A stretch of 63,364 nt of DNA, from IMG/VR virus record IMGVR_UViG_3300033978_000202, positions 1 to 63,364 of that record; one strand, 5' to 3'. The notes beneath the pieces are model-generated. The model was not told where the DNA came from and did no database searches. It saw only the letters and a program-made list of their open reading frames with translations. The DNA is from a virus. Positions 34,397-43,522 of the stretch are shown one piece after another. Numbering within the stretch: the stretch's first letter is position 1; each line of letters opens with the position of its first letter. Position numbers and translations under genes: made by a program.

Positions 34397-35818
34397 TTAA
34401 GAACCGTAACGGAACAATACGAAGTTGTTAGCACCCAAGGTACAAACGCAACGCTCAGAGAGGAAGTTTACCTCCATTGCATCGAGGTCGCTTGTTTGAG
34501 CACCACCGGCAGAACCTGTGATCCAAGTCTTGTATCTACGGTCTTCTGTTTCAGAAGCACGGTAGCGTACGTGTAAGAATGGACGCTTAGCGTTCTTGCC
34601 AAGGATTTGGTCGTACACGGTAGTAGAACCGGCAGGAACCAATAGACCTGTTACAGTGCCTGCTGCTTGAGCACCTGTAGGAAGACCACCACGCATAGTA
34701 GGATCGTTCAGGTACTTCCAATCAGACTTGTAGAAGTCATAACCTCTGCGGAAACCGCTGAAGCCAAGGTTCAAAGCCATATCCTTGTCGTTGTCAAACA
34801 AACCGTAAGATGTACCGTTTGCTCCGTAGCTGTTCTGAGCAGCGAGCATATCGTCAATGTCAAAGCTGAAGGCACGGTTAACGAAGATTACGTTCTCTTC
34901 GATAGAACCTTGCTTGTCAAGACGAGAGATGATGCTGTCGAAATCAGCAAGTGTGGTTGGGTTTCCACCGCCCCATACGTTACCACGGCTGTTTACTACG
35001 TAGAAGATTCCCTCAGAACCTTTGTTACCGTAGATTGGGTTCAAAGAAGCGTTAGCAACACCTGAACCTGTCTCAGCAGGAACAGCCTCAATCATTGCAG
35101 TCTCAAGGTAGTCCTCAAAACGCAGACGAGTTTCGTGCTCGCTCTTCAAATACCAAAGGTATCCGGTAGCACCGTTCTCAGTGGTTACTTCAACCCATCC
35201 AATCTGAGCCATATCAGAACCGCTTACAGCGTATTTGTCCTTGATGATGATTGGAGAGTTATCGAAGATTTCATCTTCAGCTTCCAAAGAACCGATCATT
35301 CCAACAGTTCCTTTCTTGAACTCAGAACCGTAAATCCATACAGAAAGAACGGCTGTGCCTGAGAAAGTTTGACCACCGGCTTCGTAGTAAGCAACATCGA
35401 AAGTACCTGCAGTGGTGTTCACAGCAGTAACGATACCCTTGTTAGAAAGACCTGTAGCGTTGTCAGAAATAAATACAGTCTGACCGGCACGGATAGCAAT
35501 ACCACTTACGTTAGCATCGCTTACAGTGATGGTTGCAGAATCTGCAGCAGCAGCCGCAGAAGAGTCGCAGTTTACATACTTAGTATGCAAACGTCCTTGT
35601 TCAGCCCACTTAATCATATCAGAGTTAGAGGGCATTTCAGCTCCTACCAAACGAAGGAAAGAAGCTACAGTACGATTACCGTAACGCTCAAACTCCTTCT
35701 CATAAGTATCAGGAAGATACTGATTCAAGAAGTTGAAGTTGGTAATGTAGTTAGTCGAAAGGGGCACTTGCTCCGCACTTGGCTGAAGCTGATACCCGGG
35801 TGATGGTAATACTGCCAT
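34397..35818 (-). CDS. Major capsid protein
   Basis: This 473-residue protein has N-terminal LPSPGYQLQPSAEQVPLSTN, TYEKEFERYGNRTVASFLRL (about 39-58), long beta/Gly regions, and a C-terminal part with FVNRAFSFDIDDMLAAQNSY and HVRYRASETEDRRYKTWI. These resemble the HK97-fold capsid proteins of crAss-like and related Bacteroidetes phages. The order portal, scaffold-like gene, capsid agrees. An Ala/Ser/Thr-rich insertion (about 85-175) could be a surface domain. A strong terminator follows. Confidence 0.8.
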   Translation of the reverse strand: MAVLPSPGYQLQPSAEQVPLSTNYITNFNFLNQYLPDTYEKEFERYGNRTVASFLRLVGAEMPSNSDMIKWAEQGRLHTKYVNCDSSAAAAADSATITVSDANVSGIAIRAGQTVFISDNATGLSNKGIVTAVNTTAGTFDVAYYEAGGQTFSGTAVLSVWIYGSEFKKGTVGMIGSLEAEDEIFDNSPIIIKDKYAVSGSDMAQIGWVEVTTENGATGYLWYLKSEHETRLRFEDYLETAMIEAVPAETGSGVANASLNPIYGNKGSEGIFYVVNSRGNVWGGGNPTTLADFDSIISRLDKQGSIEENVIFVNRAFSFDIDDMLAAQNSYGANGTSYGLFDNDKDMALNLGFSGFRRGYDFYKSDWKYLNDPTMRGGLPTGAQAAGTVTGLLVPAGSTTVYDQILGKNAKRPFLHVRYRASETEDRRYKTWITGSAGGAQTSDLDAMEVNFLSERCVCTLGANNFVLFRYGS

Positions 35819-35835
35819 TGTTGTAAATTTTTAAT

Positions 35836-36948
35836 TTATATTTTTTTAATGCTGCGGATTTTTAGACTCCTTCCGGAATCCGGTGCAACCGCCTTCACCT
35901 GCATCCCCCCTTTATTTACAACTTCAGGCGCTCTACGCTCTGACATATTTATGTTTTTAGTCTTACGCATTACGTCCTCTGTTGCGTCTGCCTGTCCTTG
36001 TTCATAGAAGTACTTGGCAAACCTATCAGGGTTCATCGCTATGGCTAAAGCCTTATGGTATCCTGCAGCGTCTTTAATCAGTCCGCTCTCATCCAAATAC
36101 TTGTTGATAAAGTTTAGTGGAGTCGATTGAGACTTCTTTAACTCTGCAGCAGACCCGGGAGAAAACACAATCTTCTTGTCGTCAATGGCGAACTCAAAAC
36201 CTTTGAAGTCTTTACTAAAGACCTCCTCGGACTTTTGGTCAAACCATTTGCGCTTACGCTCGCTTTCCTCCTGCAAGGTTTTTGCCTGTTGTGTATACTG
36301 ACGGTACGCCTCAAACTCTTCATTATCCTCGGGAGATAAGCCATTTGCTCTTGACTCAAGAGGCAGCTTGTATTTCTCCTTCTGATCATTGAAGAAGCTC
36401 TTGGCTTCCGCAATAGCCTTTTTACGTGCAATCTTTACCTTCTTAATCTTGGACTCATCATCAATGTCTTCATCGTATTTGTAGTCCTCCATTAACACAT
36501 CAATGTCTTCTTTATCAAGACCCTTCTGTGTGGTGGCAAGATATTCACGAAGAACTTGATCAGGGTCCATTGAATCGTAGTCCTTGTTAACCTTAACAAA
36601 GTCATCGAATCCACGCCCTGTCTCCTTCTTAAATTTCATATAAGCAGCCACATCTTCGGGAAGGGGCTCAGACTCTTGGCGTTCTGATACCAAATCATCG
36701 AAGGAGTTAATCTGCTTATTGTAGCGTTTTCCAATATATGAAAGAACTTGCTCCTCTGTTAGTTCAGGCTCCTGTGCCGGAGGCTCTTCTGTTTTATCAG
36801 CAGGAGGCTCTATGTTTGATGTGTCAATCTTGACATCATCTACAACCTCACCATTCAACTGCTTCTCGTGTTTCTCAAGAAGTTCTTTTTCAACTTCCTG
36901 TACACTTTTGCCCTCTGTCGCATCAAGTGCTCTTACTTTAATTTCCAT
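35836..36948 (-). CDS. Scaffold-like head assembly protein
   Basis: This 370-residue protein is extremely charged (Lys, Glu, Asp) with Pro/Glu stretches (PPADKTEEPPAQEPELTEEQ near 48-67) and long predicted helices. A basic tail follows (SLKIRSIKKI at the very end). This composition and the position directly before the major capsid gene are typical of phage scaffolding proteins. TAAATTTG (minus strand, 36970-36977) upstream resembles a -7 box without a good -33. No protease domain is visible. Confidence 0.65.
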   Translation of the reverse strand: MEIKVRALDATEGKSVQEVEKELLEKHEKQLNGEVVDDVKIDTSNIEPPADKTEEPPAQEPELTEEQVLSYIGKRYNKQINSFDDLVSERQESEPLPEDVAAYMKFKKETGRGFDDFVKVNKDYDSMDPDQVLREYLATTQKGLDKEDIDVLMEDYKYDEDIDDESKIKKVKIARKKAIAEAKSFFNDQKEKYKLPLESRANGLSPEDNEEFEAYRQYTQQAKTLQEESERKRKWFDQKSEEVFSKDFKGFEFAIDDKKIVFSPGSAAELKKSQSTPLNFINKYLDESGLIKDAAGYHKALAIAMNPDRFAKYFYEQGQADATEDVMRKTKNINMSERRAPEVVNKGGMQVKAVAPDSGRSLKIRSIKKI

Positions 36949-36996
36949 TAGATTAGATTTAATTTGTTACAAATTTATACAAAAATTGCGAAAGTT

Positions 36997-39432
36997 TTAG
37001 CGAGGTTCAAACTCCGCTAAGTCAAACCCATCAAGGCTGTCCTCATTGGACTCAAAGTCCATAGGGGGCAGATTGTTCTTCCTTTGGTTTATGAGCTTAG
37101 ACTGTTCGCTATTCTGTTGACTTATACGTCTTGCCTTCTCCTTTTCCTTCATATCCTCCCTGCTCATTAAAGCGGACTCCTTAAGACCACCTAACTGCAT
37201 TTGGTATTGGAACTCCTCATTCATCAGCATCCGCTTCATATCAGCCTCAGCTTTAAGTCTCTCAATGTCAAATGCCACCTCAGCCTGCTTGATCTGCATC
37301 TTAGACTGAGCCTCAAGCTGTATCTTTTGCATAGCTGTTTGAGCTGCAATCTGTTGAGCTTGAAGCTGTTGTTGAGCCATCATTGCCTGCTTCTGCATTT
37401 CCATCTTTTCCTCACGCTCCTGCTTCTTCATTCTCTTGACCTTTAGGAGTTGGTTTGCAAGCTTGATATTCTTAAGCTCACGTATGTCGATGGCATCCTC
37501 AAGATTGATGTCTCCCTTAGAAAGAGCCATTTGAATGTTAGCCTCGAGCTGAGCTTTCTGCTCTTCATCAGGAGACACTTCAATAAATACACCAAAGTCG
37601 TATATATACAGGTCACTGATTTCGTGGAGTATAGATACGTTGTACTTTCCAATCTTGTTGGCAAAGTCATCTTTGAAGTCAGCATATTGTAAGATGTCTG
37701 CAACACGGTAGGTAAGGGCTTCAGCAAGCGACCTATAGATGAATAAACCTCCTTCAAGAATGTGGCGTGTAGCCGTATTGGAGTTAAGTGCAGCGAGCTT
37801 TTGGACCCCTACCAATGCGTTAGGGTCAGGCGTAGAGCCATCCCTCGCTTCATTCAGACCGGTTACCGATCTGATCATATCAAGGTAGTGATTGTAGTTT
37901 GCTATCAGCATCTGTGTCTTAGCAGCTCCTGAGTTGGAGGTAAGTTGCTGAATAGGAACCCGAGCGTTATTAAAGTCACCTTCTTGGGTATAGCTACGTC
38001 CAATGACGCTACCCGTTTGGAAGTATAACCTTAAAGCATCCTCCGGGTTGTAAGCCTGTCCTGTTCCAAGGTCAACCTCATTGAGACCATCGGCATCAAT
38101 GAATACACCATCGGGGACAGTACGAGCAATAACTTGTTGCAGCTTAAGGTGAGTAAGCTGAATCAGGTCAGCGAATGGTATCATTCTGCGGACGAGTGAT
38201 TCAATCACACCCTTATACATACGAGGTGCTACTGCTACATAATTAGGTAGTGCGTGTTGAGAAGTTGATTTAGGACGAACCATATTTTCAGCCATCTGCC
38301 ACTTGAGCAAGATGTTGGTTCCCATCACCATCACACCCTCATACCACACATCAATAGTCTTTTCAATTTTTTCAAACTTTCCTTCCTCCATCATTTCAAC
38401 AGGAGGATTAAACTGATCATCCTTCTCAATTACACGAGAGCCACCTGTCTCAAGAATCTTTTTCTTGTAGACCATTTTCTTTGTGGTCTTGTAATTGAAG
38501 TAAAGGATAGTTGCAGTATCACGATAGAACAAACTGTTCTCATAGAAACGTGCTACGTTGTAGTAGTCATACCAACTCTGAGAATACATTGAGATTTCTT
38601 GCAACTGCTCACGTGTGAGTGTTGGGTCAATCTTTACAAGCTCAGTAATTGGAAGCGTTTTAATTTCTCCCCAATAAAAACAATCTTGGAAGAATGGGTC
38701 TTCGGTATAGCTGTATACTATATTCGCAGGGTCAACGTATGAAACTTGCACTCCTGCACCGGGAAGAAACTCGTGCTTAGCAACACCAATACCAAGAACA
38801 GCCAAGTCATAATCTATGCGCTTGCGTGTATCTTGATAGTGGTTTTCGTCAAATATTGTATTGATAGCTTCTTCTTCAGCAATCTCAATTGCAGGTTTGT
38901 AATTGAGTTGCATATAAAGTGAAAGCTCTTCGTCAGTTTCGGGGAGCTCATCAGGGTCCATTGTAAATGGGTCGACACCTGTTGACTCTTGTATTTGCAT
39001 TAGCACATCTTTGGCAGCCATCTGCCCCTCAATCATATCTTGATACTTGCTGCGCTTTGCTTGAGACATTGCGTCTTGTGCGTATGCCTTTACTTTGAAA
39101 AGTCTGTCAGACATTCCGTTCACAACAATGTCTACAAACTTTGGAAGAATAGGTACGGGGGTCCAATCTAAATTCAAATAAGACAAGTCACCATCTATAG
39201 CAAGTTCATTCTTATACTTCTGAACAGACTGCTCTCCACGAGCGTATAATCTTAATCTATGAAAATCACGCCATTGACTGTAATACCTGCATTGATTGCC
39301 ATCTTTGCGGAACCACTCGTATTGGATGGCTTGACCTACCTGTAGACCAAACGCATCAGAAGCTTTCTCTGCGTCAGAAACAAACTGACCCGGAAAGCCT
39401 GTTGCGGATATATTAACTTTTACATCTTTCAT
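36997..39432 (-). CDS. Portal protein
   Basis: At 811 residues, the size and layout fit portals of this phage group. The N-terminal clip/wing region includes FHRLRLYARGEQSVQKYKN (about 53-71) and a PILPKFVDIVVNGMSDR segment. The middle continues with YVDPANIVYSYTEDPFF. The C-terminal barrel helix (about 670-770) is a long Gln/Lys/Met/Ala coil that ends in a charged tail. The gene overlaps the large terminase gene by 4 bases. It forms the dodecameric DNA channel at one capsid vertex. Confidence 0.85.
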   Translation of the reverse strand: MKDVKVNISATGFPGQFVSDAEKASDAFGLQVGQAIQYEWFRKDGNQCRYYSQWRDFHRLRLYARGEQSVQKYKNELAIDGDLSYLNLDWTPVPILPKFVDIVVNGMSDRLFKVKAYAQDAMSQAKRSKYQDMIEGQMAAKDVLMQIQESTGVDPFTMDPDELPETDEELSLYMQLNYKPAIEIAEEEAINTIFDENHYQDTRKRIDYDLAVLGIGVAKHEFLPGAGVQVSYVDPANIVYSYTEDPFFQDCFYWGEIKTLPITELVKIDPTLTREQLQEISMYSQSWYDYYNVARFYENSLFYRDTATILYFNYKTTKKMVYKKKILETGGSRVIEKDDQFNPPVEMMEEGKFEKIEKTIDVWYEGVMVMGTNILLKWQMAENMVRPKSTSQHALPNYVAVAPRMYKGVIESLVRRMIPFADLIQLTHLKLQQVIARTVPDGVFIDADGLNEVDLGTGQAYNPEDALRLYFQTGSVIGRSYTQEGDFNNARVPIQQLTSNSGAAKTQMLIANYNHYLDMIRSVTGLNEARDGSTPDPNALVGVQKLAALNSNTATRHILEGGLFIYRSLAEALTYRVADILQYADFKDDFANKIGKYNVSILHEISDLYIYDFGVFIEVSPDEEQKAQLEANIQMALSKGDINLEDAIDIRELKNIKLANQLLKVKRMKKQEREEKMEMQKQAMMAQQQLQAQQIAAQTAMQKIQLEAQSKMQIKQAEVAFDIERLKAEADMKRMLMNEEFQYQMQLGGLKESALMSREDMKEKEKARRISQQNSEQSKLINQRKNNLPPMDFESNEDSLDGFDLAEFEPR

Positions 39433-41666
39433 TTAATAAGTTCACTTAGTGTTCCACTATTAGTGTACCTTGCGAAATTAATACTAATTTTCGACTCTTT
39501 TTTGTCAGGTAAATATACATTTTTTTGGTTTGCCATTATCGCTAAACCTGAACTAATTGTTGCGTCAAACTTAGTTCTGTCACTTATATCAAATCTCGCC
39601 CAATCTTCAAGCGTTCTTGTGAATGGCATTGTCCCTATCTCATCAGCCGGTCTATAGGTACTCGTTAGGTCAAAACCTATAAACTTCTCAATATATGTCT
39701 CAATAGCTGAAGCGTGTGCCTGCTTAACCTCTTCGGATGAGTTTGGTATACCACCAAGCTCTCTTTCGGTTTTGCTCAGCTTGTTGAGTGTACGATCAGG
39801 GCGGTTCATACAGAAGTGTCTATACCCCCTGTTCTTGAAATGGTATAGAAGTCTTGGCTTATTGTTCTCCGCAAGCATAGGCATACCATAAAACACGCAA
39901 GCCATTAGCACCTCCTCAAAGAATATCTCAGCCGTCTGAGGACGAGCTATGTATTCCAAGAAGAACTGATTGGTAGGAGCATCGTCCAAATGATACTTGG
40001 TCATACCGTGCAAGGAACCGTTTGACCCCCTCCCACCAACTACCGCTGAGATGTCATACGGGTCACAGCCAAAGGATCCGAGGTGTTCATTGCCGGGGTA
40101 CTTGGCTCCGCTCCTATTGATGACATTATTCTGCATATTAGTAGGTGGAACCCAACTGATTAAGAACCTTCCCCTTGGGTCAGGACTCCATATCACTCGG
40201 CTATCTTTCTCGCCATCCTTCCAATGGAATGTTCCACGTGAAACATTATGCGCCTGAATCTGTGAATCATTGTAGTCAATCTGATGATATATCTTGGTCA
40301 GGTTAAATAGCGCCTGCTTACTCTCATCCCTGAAGGCGTGACTTTCGGTACGAGGGAATTGCCGGTAGAACTCATTGAGCGCATCAGCATCGTTTTTAAG
40401 CGACTCAACCTCAGCCTCCCAATAGTCAATGGCTCCGTTACGAATAGTCCCTCCATCTACTCCTCTTATAGGATCAGTAGGCTTACGTAGCACAGGCATC
40501 CCATAGATGTCGATGAACCCTTCCATATTCCATTCCATAGGAATAAACAAAGAATAGAGTCCGCTTTTGGTTTGCCCGTTAGCGTTTCGACTATCCAATG
40601 CCGAATCTTCGTACAATTTCTTATAGTTATCGCCACCCTTGCTTAGTGCATTGGAGGTGGACCCCATCATACACTTGCCAATAATCTTGCTACCCACCCT
40701 AAGACAGGTTTTGGTTACCCTCCAATTGTTCAGGATATTATTCGGCTTTACCCACTTTGCGCTCTCATCGTGCGCAAGAAACAGCAGCTTTTCACCGTCA
40801 TAAGAGTTCTCCTCAGTGTTCTTCCAATCTATCGTGGTGTCAAGACCATCTACAGTCTGAGCATCAGACTGCGACATATTCTTCTTTGTAATCTTAGAAG
40901 CCGGTACACGGTAGGCAAGCTCAGTCTTTGGCTTGTCCATCCCATCCATTACCGGACGGAAGAAGAATGGCAGCCTGCTGTTAATGGGTACAACCTTATC
41001 GGTAAACATCTTCTTGGCATCAGCACCCGTCTTAGACAGGATACCAACCCTTGAATCCCTTGCAAGCGTGGCTATGTTTACGCACTCTGAGGATGCCATA
41101 AATGAGAATCCTGAACGCCTGATCTTGAGGTATATCATCCCAAAGCACCGGTGGTCAGCCTTACAAGCCTCCCAAAATATAAAGAAGATACGGTTGGCTT
41201 CCCTGAAGTCAGGATAGCCTACGTCAATACTTGACCATTGTAAGTACATATAGTGAGCCCCCGTGATGTAGGTAGGTGTGCCGTTATTCATAAACCACAT
41301 ACCCCCTTCCCGGTAATCAAACTCCTGTTCAATGTAATCTACCCACCGGTTCTTAAACTCGGTAGGCATATCGTTCCATTGGAATATAGACTGAATCTTG
41401 GCGAGCTCCTTGGGTAAATCTCTGCGCTCCCAATACTGCTCAGCCTTAGAGTTGTGTCTTTGAAGACACTCTTTAGGCGTTGCCGGTAGGGCAATAACTA
41501 ACCCTGCGATATTGATAATCTCCCCAATCTGTCCCGTCTTGGAGATGACCACCATATCGTACTGCTCATTGTAACCATACTTCCAAGACCGAACTCCGTT
41601 CTTTTTGGATATGGCGTTCTGAGGCACATAGTCATTAACGACCCGATATAGACCTTCGTTCTGCAA
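39429..41666 (-). CDS. Terminase large subunit
   Basis: This 745-residue packaging motor has an ATPase part with a divergent Walker A at YLKIRRSGFSFMA and Walker B LLFLAHDESAKW, where DE is catalytic. The nuclease part starts with FGCDPYDISAVVGGRG, whose Asp is the first metal ligand, and continues through the YHFKNRGYRHFCMNRP region. It overlaps the small-subunit candidate by 32 bases and the portal by 4. Quasi-palindrome copy 7 lies near its 5' end, read as CLQRH. Confidence 0.85.
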   Translation of the reverse strand: MQNEGLYRVVNDYVPQNAISKKNGVRSWKYGYNEQYDMVVISKTGQIGEIINIAGLVIALPATPKECLQRHNSKAEQYWERRDLPKELAKIQSIFQWNDMPTEFKNRWVDYIEQEFDYREGGMWFMNNGTPTYITGAHYMYLQWSSIDVGYPDFREANRIFFIFWEACKADHRCFGMIYLKIRRSGFSFMASSECVNIATLARDSRVGILSKTGADAKKMFTDKVVPINSRLPFFFRPVMDGMDKPKTELAYRVPASKITKKNMSQSDAQTVDGLDTTIDWKNTEENSYDGEKLLFLAHDESAKWVKPNNILNNWRVTKTCLRVGSKIIGKCMMGSTSNALSKGGDNYKKLYEDSALDSRNANGQTKSGLYSLFIPMEWNMEGFIDIYGMPVLRKPTDPIRGVDGGTIRNGAIDYWEAEVESLKNDADALNEFYRQFPRTESHAFRDESKQALFNLTKIYHQIDYNDSQIQAHNVSRGTFHWKDGEKDSRVIWSPDPRGRFLISWVPPTNMQNNVINRSGAKYPGNEHLGSFGCDPYDISAVVGGRGSNGSLHGMTKYHLDDAPTNQFFLEYIARPQTAEIFFEEVLMACVFYGMPMLAENNKPRLLYHFKNRGYRHFCMNRPDRTLNKLSKTERELGGIPNSSEEVKQAHASAIETYIEKFIGFDLTSTYRPADEIGTMPFTRTLEDWARFDISDRTKFDATISSGLAIMANQKNVYLPDKKESKISINFARYTNSGTLSELIK
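41454..41469 (-). repeat. 16-bp quasi-palindrome, copy 7, inside the terminase gene
   Basis: Exact copy; on the coding strand GTGTCTTCAAAGACAC, translated in a different frame from copy 5 (ECLQRHN). Confidence 0.9.
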
Positions 41667-41919
41667 ATCCTTGTTTTGTATCTACTCTATTTGTTCCACT
41701 CTCAAGCATCTCAAGTGCCTCCCTCTCTGCCTCGATTCGGTTAAGAATCTCAAAGGCATCAAAGATGGCAAGCTTCTTGGTAGCGGCTGCGTTCTTTAGC
41801 CTGTCTGCCGCAAGCTCATCATCAGGATCAGGCTTGATAATATCTTCCTTAGCCACTTTGATGAGCTGCTCTACGGCTTGATGACCGGCTTCAATAATTT
41901 TTAATTTAATGTCCTTCAT
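41635..41919 (-). CDS. Putative terminase small subunit
   Basis: This 94-residue, wholly helical, charged protein (IKLKIIEAGHQAVEQLIKVA, NAAATKKLAIFDAFEILNRI) lies directly upstream of, and overlaps, the large terminase gene. Small helical proteins at this place usually recognise DNA for packaging. I see no explicit helix-turn-helix, so the call rests on context. Confidence 0.55.
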   Translation of the reverse strand: MKDIKLKIIEAGHQAVEQLIKVAKEDIIKPDPDDELAADRLKNAAATKKLAIFDAFEILNRIEAEREALEMLESGTNRVDTKQGFAERRSISGR

Positions 41920-42395
41920 TACTTCTCTCTTAAAAATGCGACCTGAATTAGACGAGAATTATCGTCTTGCCCAAAGTTCTCAAAAATATTTCTACTATGC
42001 GGAACCTTTGACTCAAATACAACCATACGGTTAAACTTTGAGTACATCACGCAAACCTTACGACCATCATCGTCATAGATGGTAGTGCCATCATCGTCAG
42101 GATGCGTATGGCTCAAATACAGGATAGCTGTAATGTCGCCCATCATCTCATCCGTATGGATGAAGTTTGGCTCCTCCTGACCTTCAGGAGACTTGCGTAC
42201 AAAGTTCCAAGCTACTTCATAGGTTGGTCCAACAAAGTCAATTACTGTTTGCGCAAACTCATCATCGTGGTCACGAGGCTGAATATTTTGAAACACATTG
42301 ACACCATCGTATATGTCTACGAAATCGTTATCGAGTATGTCAGACACGTAGCCAATAGGTTCGTGGATAACATTATCCATTATGATCAGGTTCAT
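41919..42395 (-). CDS. 2-oxoglutarate/Fe(II)-dependent oxygenase (DUF6445-like)
   Basis: This 158-residue protein has FIHTDEMMGDITAILYLS (78-95), giving His80-x-Asp82. It then has VVFESKVPHSR (125-135) with His133, and SRLIQVAF (147-154) with Arg148 to bind 2-oxoglutarate. The HxD...H...R set is complete, so an active hydroxylase is likely. It shares single-base or 4-base overlaps with its neighbours in the packaging operon. The substrate (virion protein, host protein or nucleic acid) cannot be told. Confidence 0.75.
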   Translation of the reverse strand: MNLIIMDNVIHEPIGYVSDILDNDFVDIYDGVNVFQNIQPRDHDDEFAQTVIDFVGPTYEVAWNFVRKSPEGQEEPNFIHTDEMMGDITAILYLSHTHPDDDGTTIYDDDGRKVCVMYSKFNRMVVFESKVPHSRNIFENFGQDDNSRLIQVAFLREK

Positions 42396-42955
42396 AGTAC
42401 TATGGTTATTTGGTGGTCATACATTCTATATAGCTTCTCTCCGTCTACCTCAAATTCATATTCGCTATCAGGCTTAAAGCAGACCTTGTCTCCCTGACGC
42501 ACACCCTGTTCTATAAGGTAAGCGTTAGGGTAGACCATCTCACCCATAAGGGGCTCGTTGGTAAACGGCTTTTTGATATAAGACTCAGTAGCCGGTATGG
42601 GCTTGACAAAGCAATACCTGTCGTAAGTATGCCACTTACCATCTTGCTTGTACAGAAAGAACTGATCTTCGTCTATCAAGAATACGTCATCACGAAAAAA
42701 TGATCGACCGCTTTTTTGGCGACCTCTCATATCATTATAGAACTTAAAGACGTTGTGATGCACGAGAAGTGTATCACCTTTTCTGATTGGACCATCGTAC
42801 TTATAGGGGACCTCCTCAACAATGGCATACCGGTTAGAGAACTTGTGGTCCTCCTCCGATGTGTTGACGATAAGGTCAATACCACCTACTTGCTTGGTAT
42901 TAGAATACCTTGTCCCTGCCTGTGGCTTTACAATGAAGTTAAATGGGGATTGCAT
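42392..42955 (-). CDS. GroES-fold-like protein (possible co-chaperonin or capsid chaperone)
   Basis: This is a 187-residue protein. The N-terminus (SPFNFIVKP, then GGIDLIV) and the C-terminus (FEVDGEKLYRMYDHQITIVL) resemble the first and last strands of GroES-like barrels, whose end commonly reads like IDGEEYLILREDDILAV. KGDTLLVHHNVFKFYNDMRG (about 59-78) resembles the GDxVL strand. The protein is twice the GroES length, with a large insertion (about 75-155). The family recurs near packaging genes of other phages. A second, canonical GroES is encoded at 60060, so the two would have different partners. Fold assignment is by eye. Confidence 0.5.
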   Translation of the reverse strand: MQSPFNFIVKPQAGTRYSNTKQVGGIDLIVNTSEEDHKFSNRYAIVEEVPYKYDGPIRKGDTLLVHHNVFKFYNDMRGRQKSGRSFFRDDVFLIDEDQFFLYKQDGKWHTYDRYCFVKPIPATESYIKKPFTNEPLMGEMVYPNAYLIEQGVRQGDKVCFKPDSEYEFEVDGEKLYRMYDHQITIVL

Positions 42956-43182
42956 TAGTAGTGAATATTGTACTCAATGGATACAGGAATAGTGTGGCTA
43001 AACTCTTTCCACAACATCACCTCACTCTTATCGTTGATGATATATATTTTTATTGAACCTGTTTGAGGCTCAAACTTTATGAGGTGTATCTTATGCGTAT
43101 TATCAAGTATGTCTTGTCCTACAAGGTAGTGCATAGCTCCATTCTTGTAGTCGGGACCTATTGATATTTTCCTTATATCCAT
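42955..43182 (-). CDS. Conserved phage hypothetical protein
   Basis: This 75-residue protein has beta-prone sequence (DIRKISIGPDYKNGAMHYLV). It overlaps the next gene by one base. Similar short proteins lie beside the GroES-like gene in other phages as far as I recall. Function unknown. Confidence 0.6.
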   Translation of the reverse strand: MDIRKISIGPDYKNGAMHYLVGQDILDNTHKIHLIKFEPQTGSIKIYIINDKSEVMLWKEFSHTIPVSIEYNIHY

Positions 43183-43215
43183 ATTTAATTAAATTTAATT
43201 TCATTAGAAGAACTA

Positions 43216-43452
43216 TTAGTACACTACTCCCAACTGCCCCGTGCCGGTAATACGGTACACTCGCCCTACAACCAAGCCACCTGCAATAGCAGCAGCATTG
43301 TTTGGATATACAGGCACATTAGGAAGAGGAAGGCGCAAGATGTCGCCTACTGTAAAGTTCTTTGTTTTGTTTTGATCTTCAGCGTCAGTGCCAATGAGCT
43401 TATCATTGTACGTTACGTTGTTGTCTGTTGCGTAGGAATTAATGTTTGGCAT
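43216..43452 (-). CDS. Small tail protein with the fibre N-terminal motif
   Basis: I chose the internal ATG at 43452 (MPNINSYATDNN), giving 78 residues; the longer frame to 43500 adds an unconvincing tail. The segment NDKLIGTDAEDQNKTKNFTV is the same motif as in the start of the 2013-residue fibre (NDLLIGTDVENFNNTKNFTL). The two share a baseplate-attachment or trimerisation module. The remaining 40 residues are Val/Gly/Pro-rich. Confidence 0.55.
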   Translation of the reverse strand: MPNINSYATDNNVTYNDKLIGTDAEDQNKTKNFTVGDILRLPLPNVPVYPNNAAAIAGGLVVGRVYRITGTGQLGVVY

Positions 43453-43522
43453 ATTACAAATTTGAAATGAATGTGTTAAATGTTGATTCGTCTTAGGCAA
43501 TAATTTATCATTTGATTTAATT

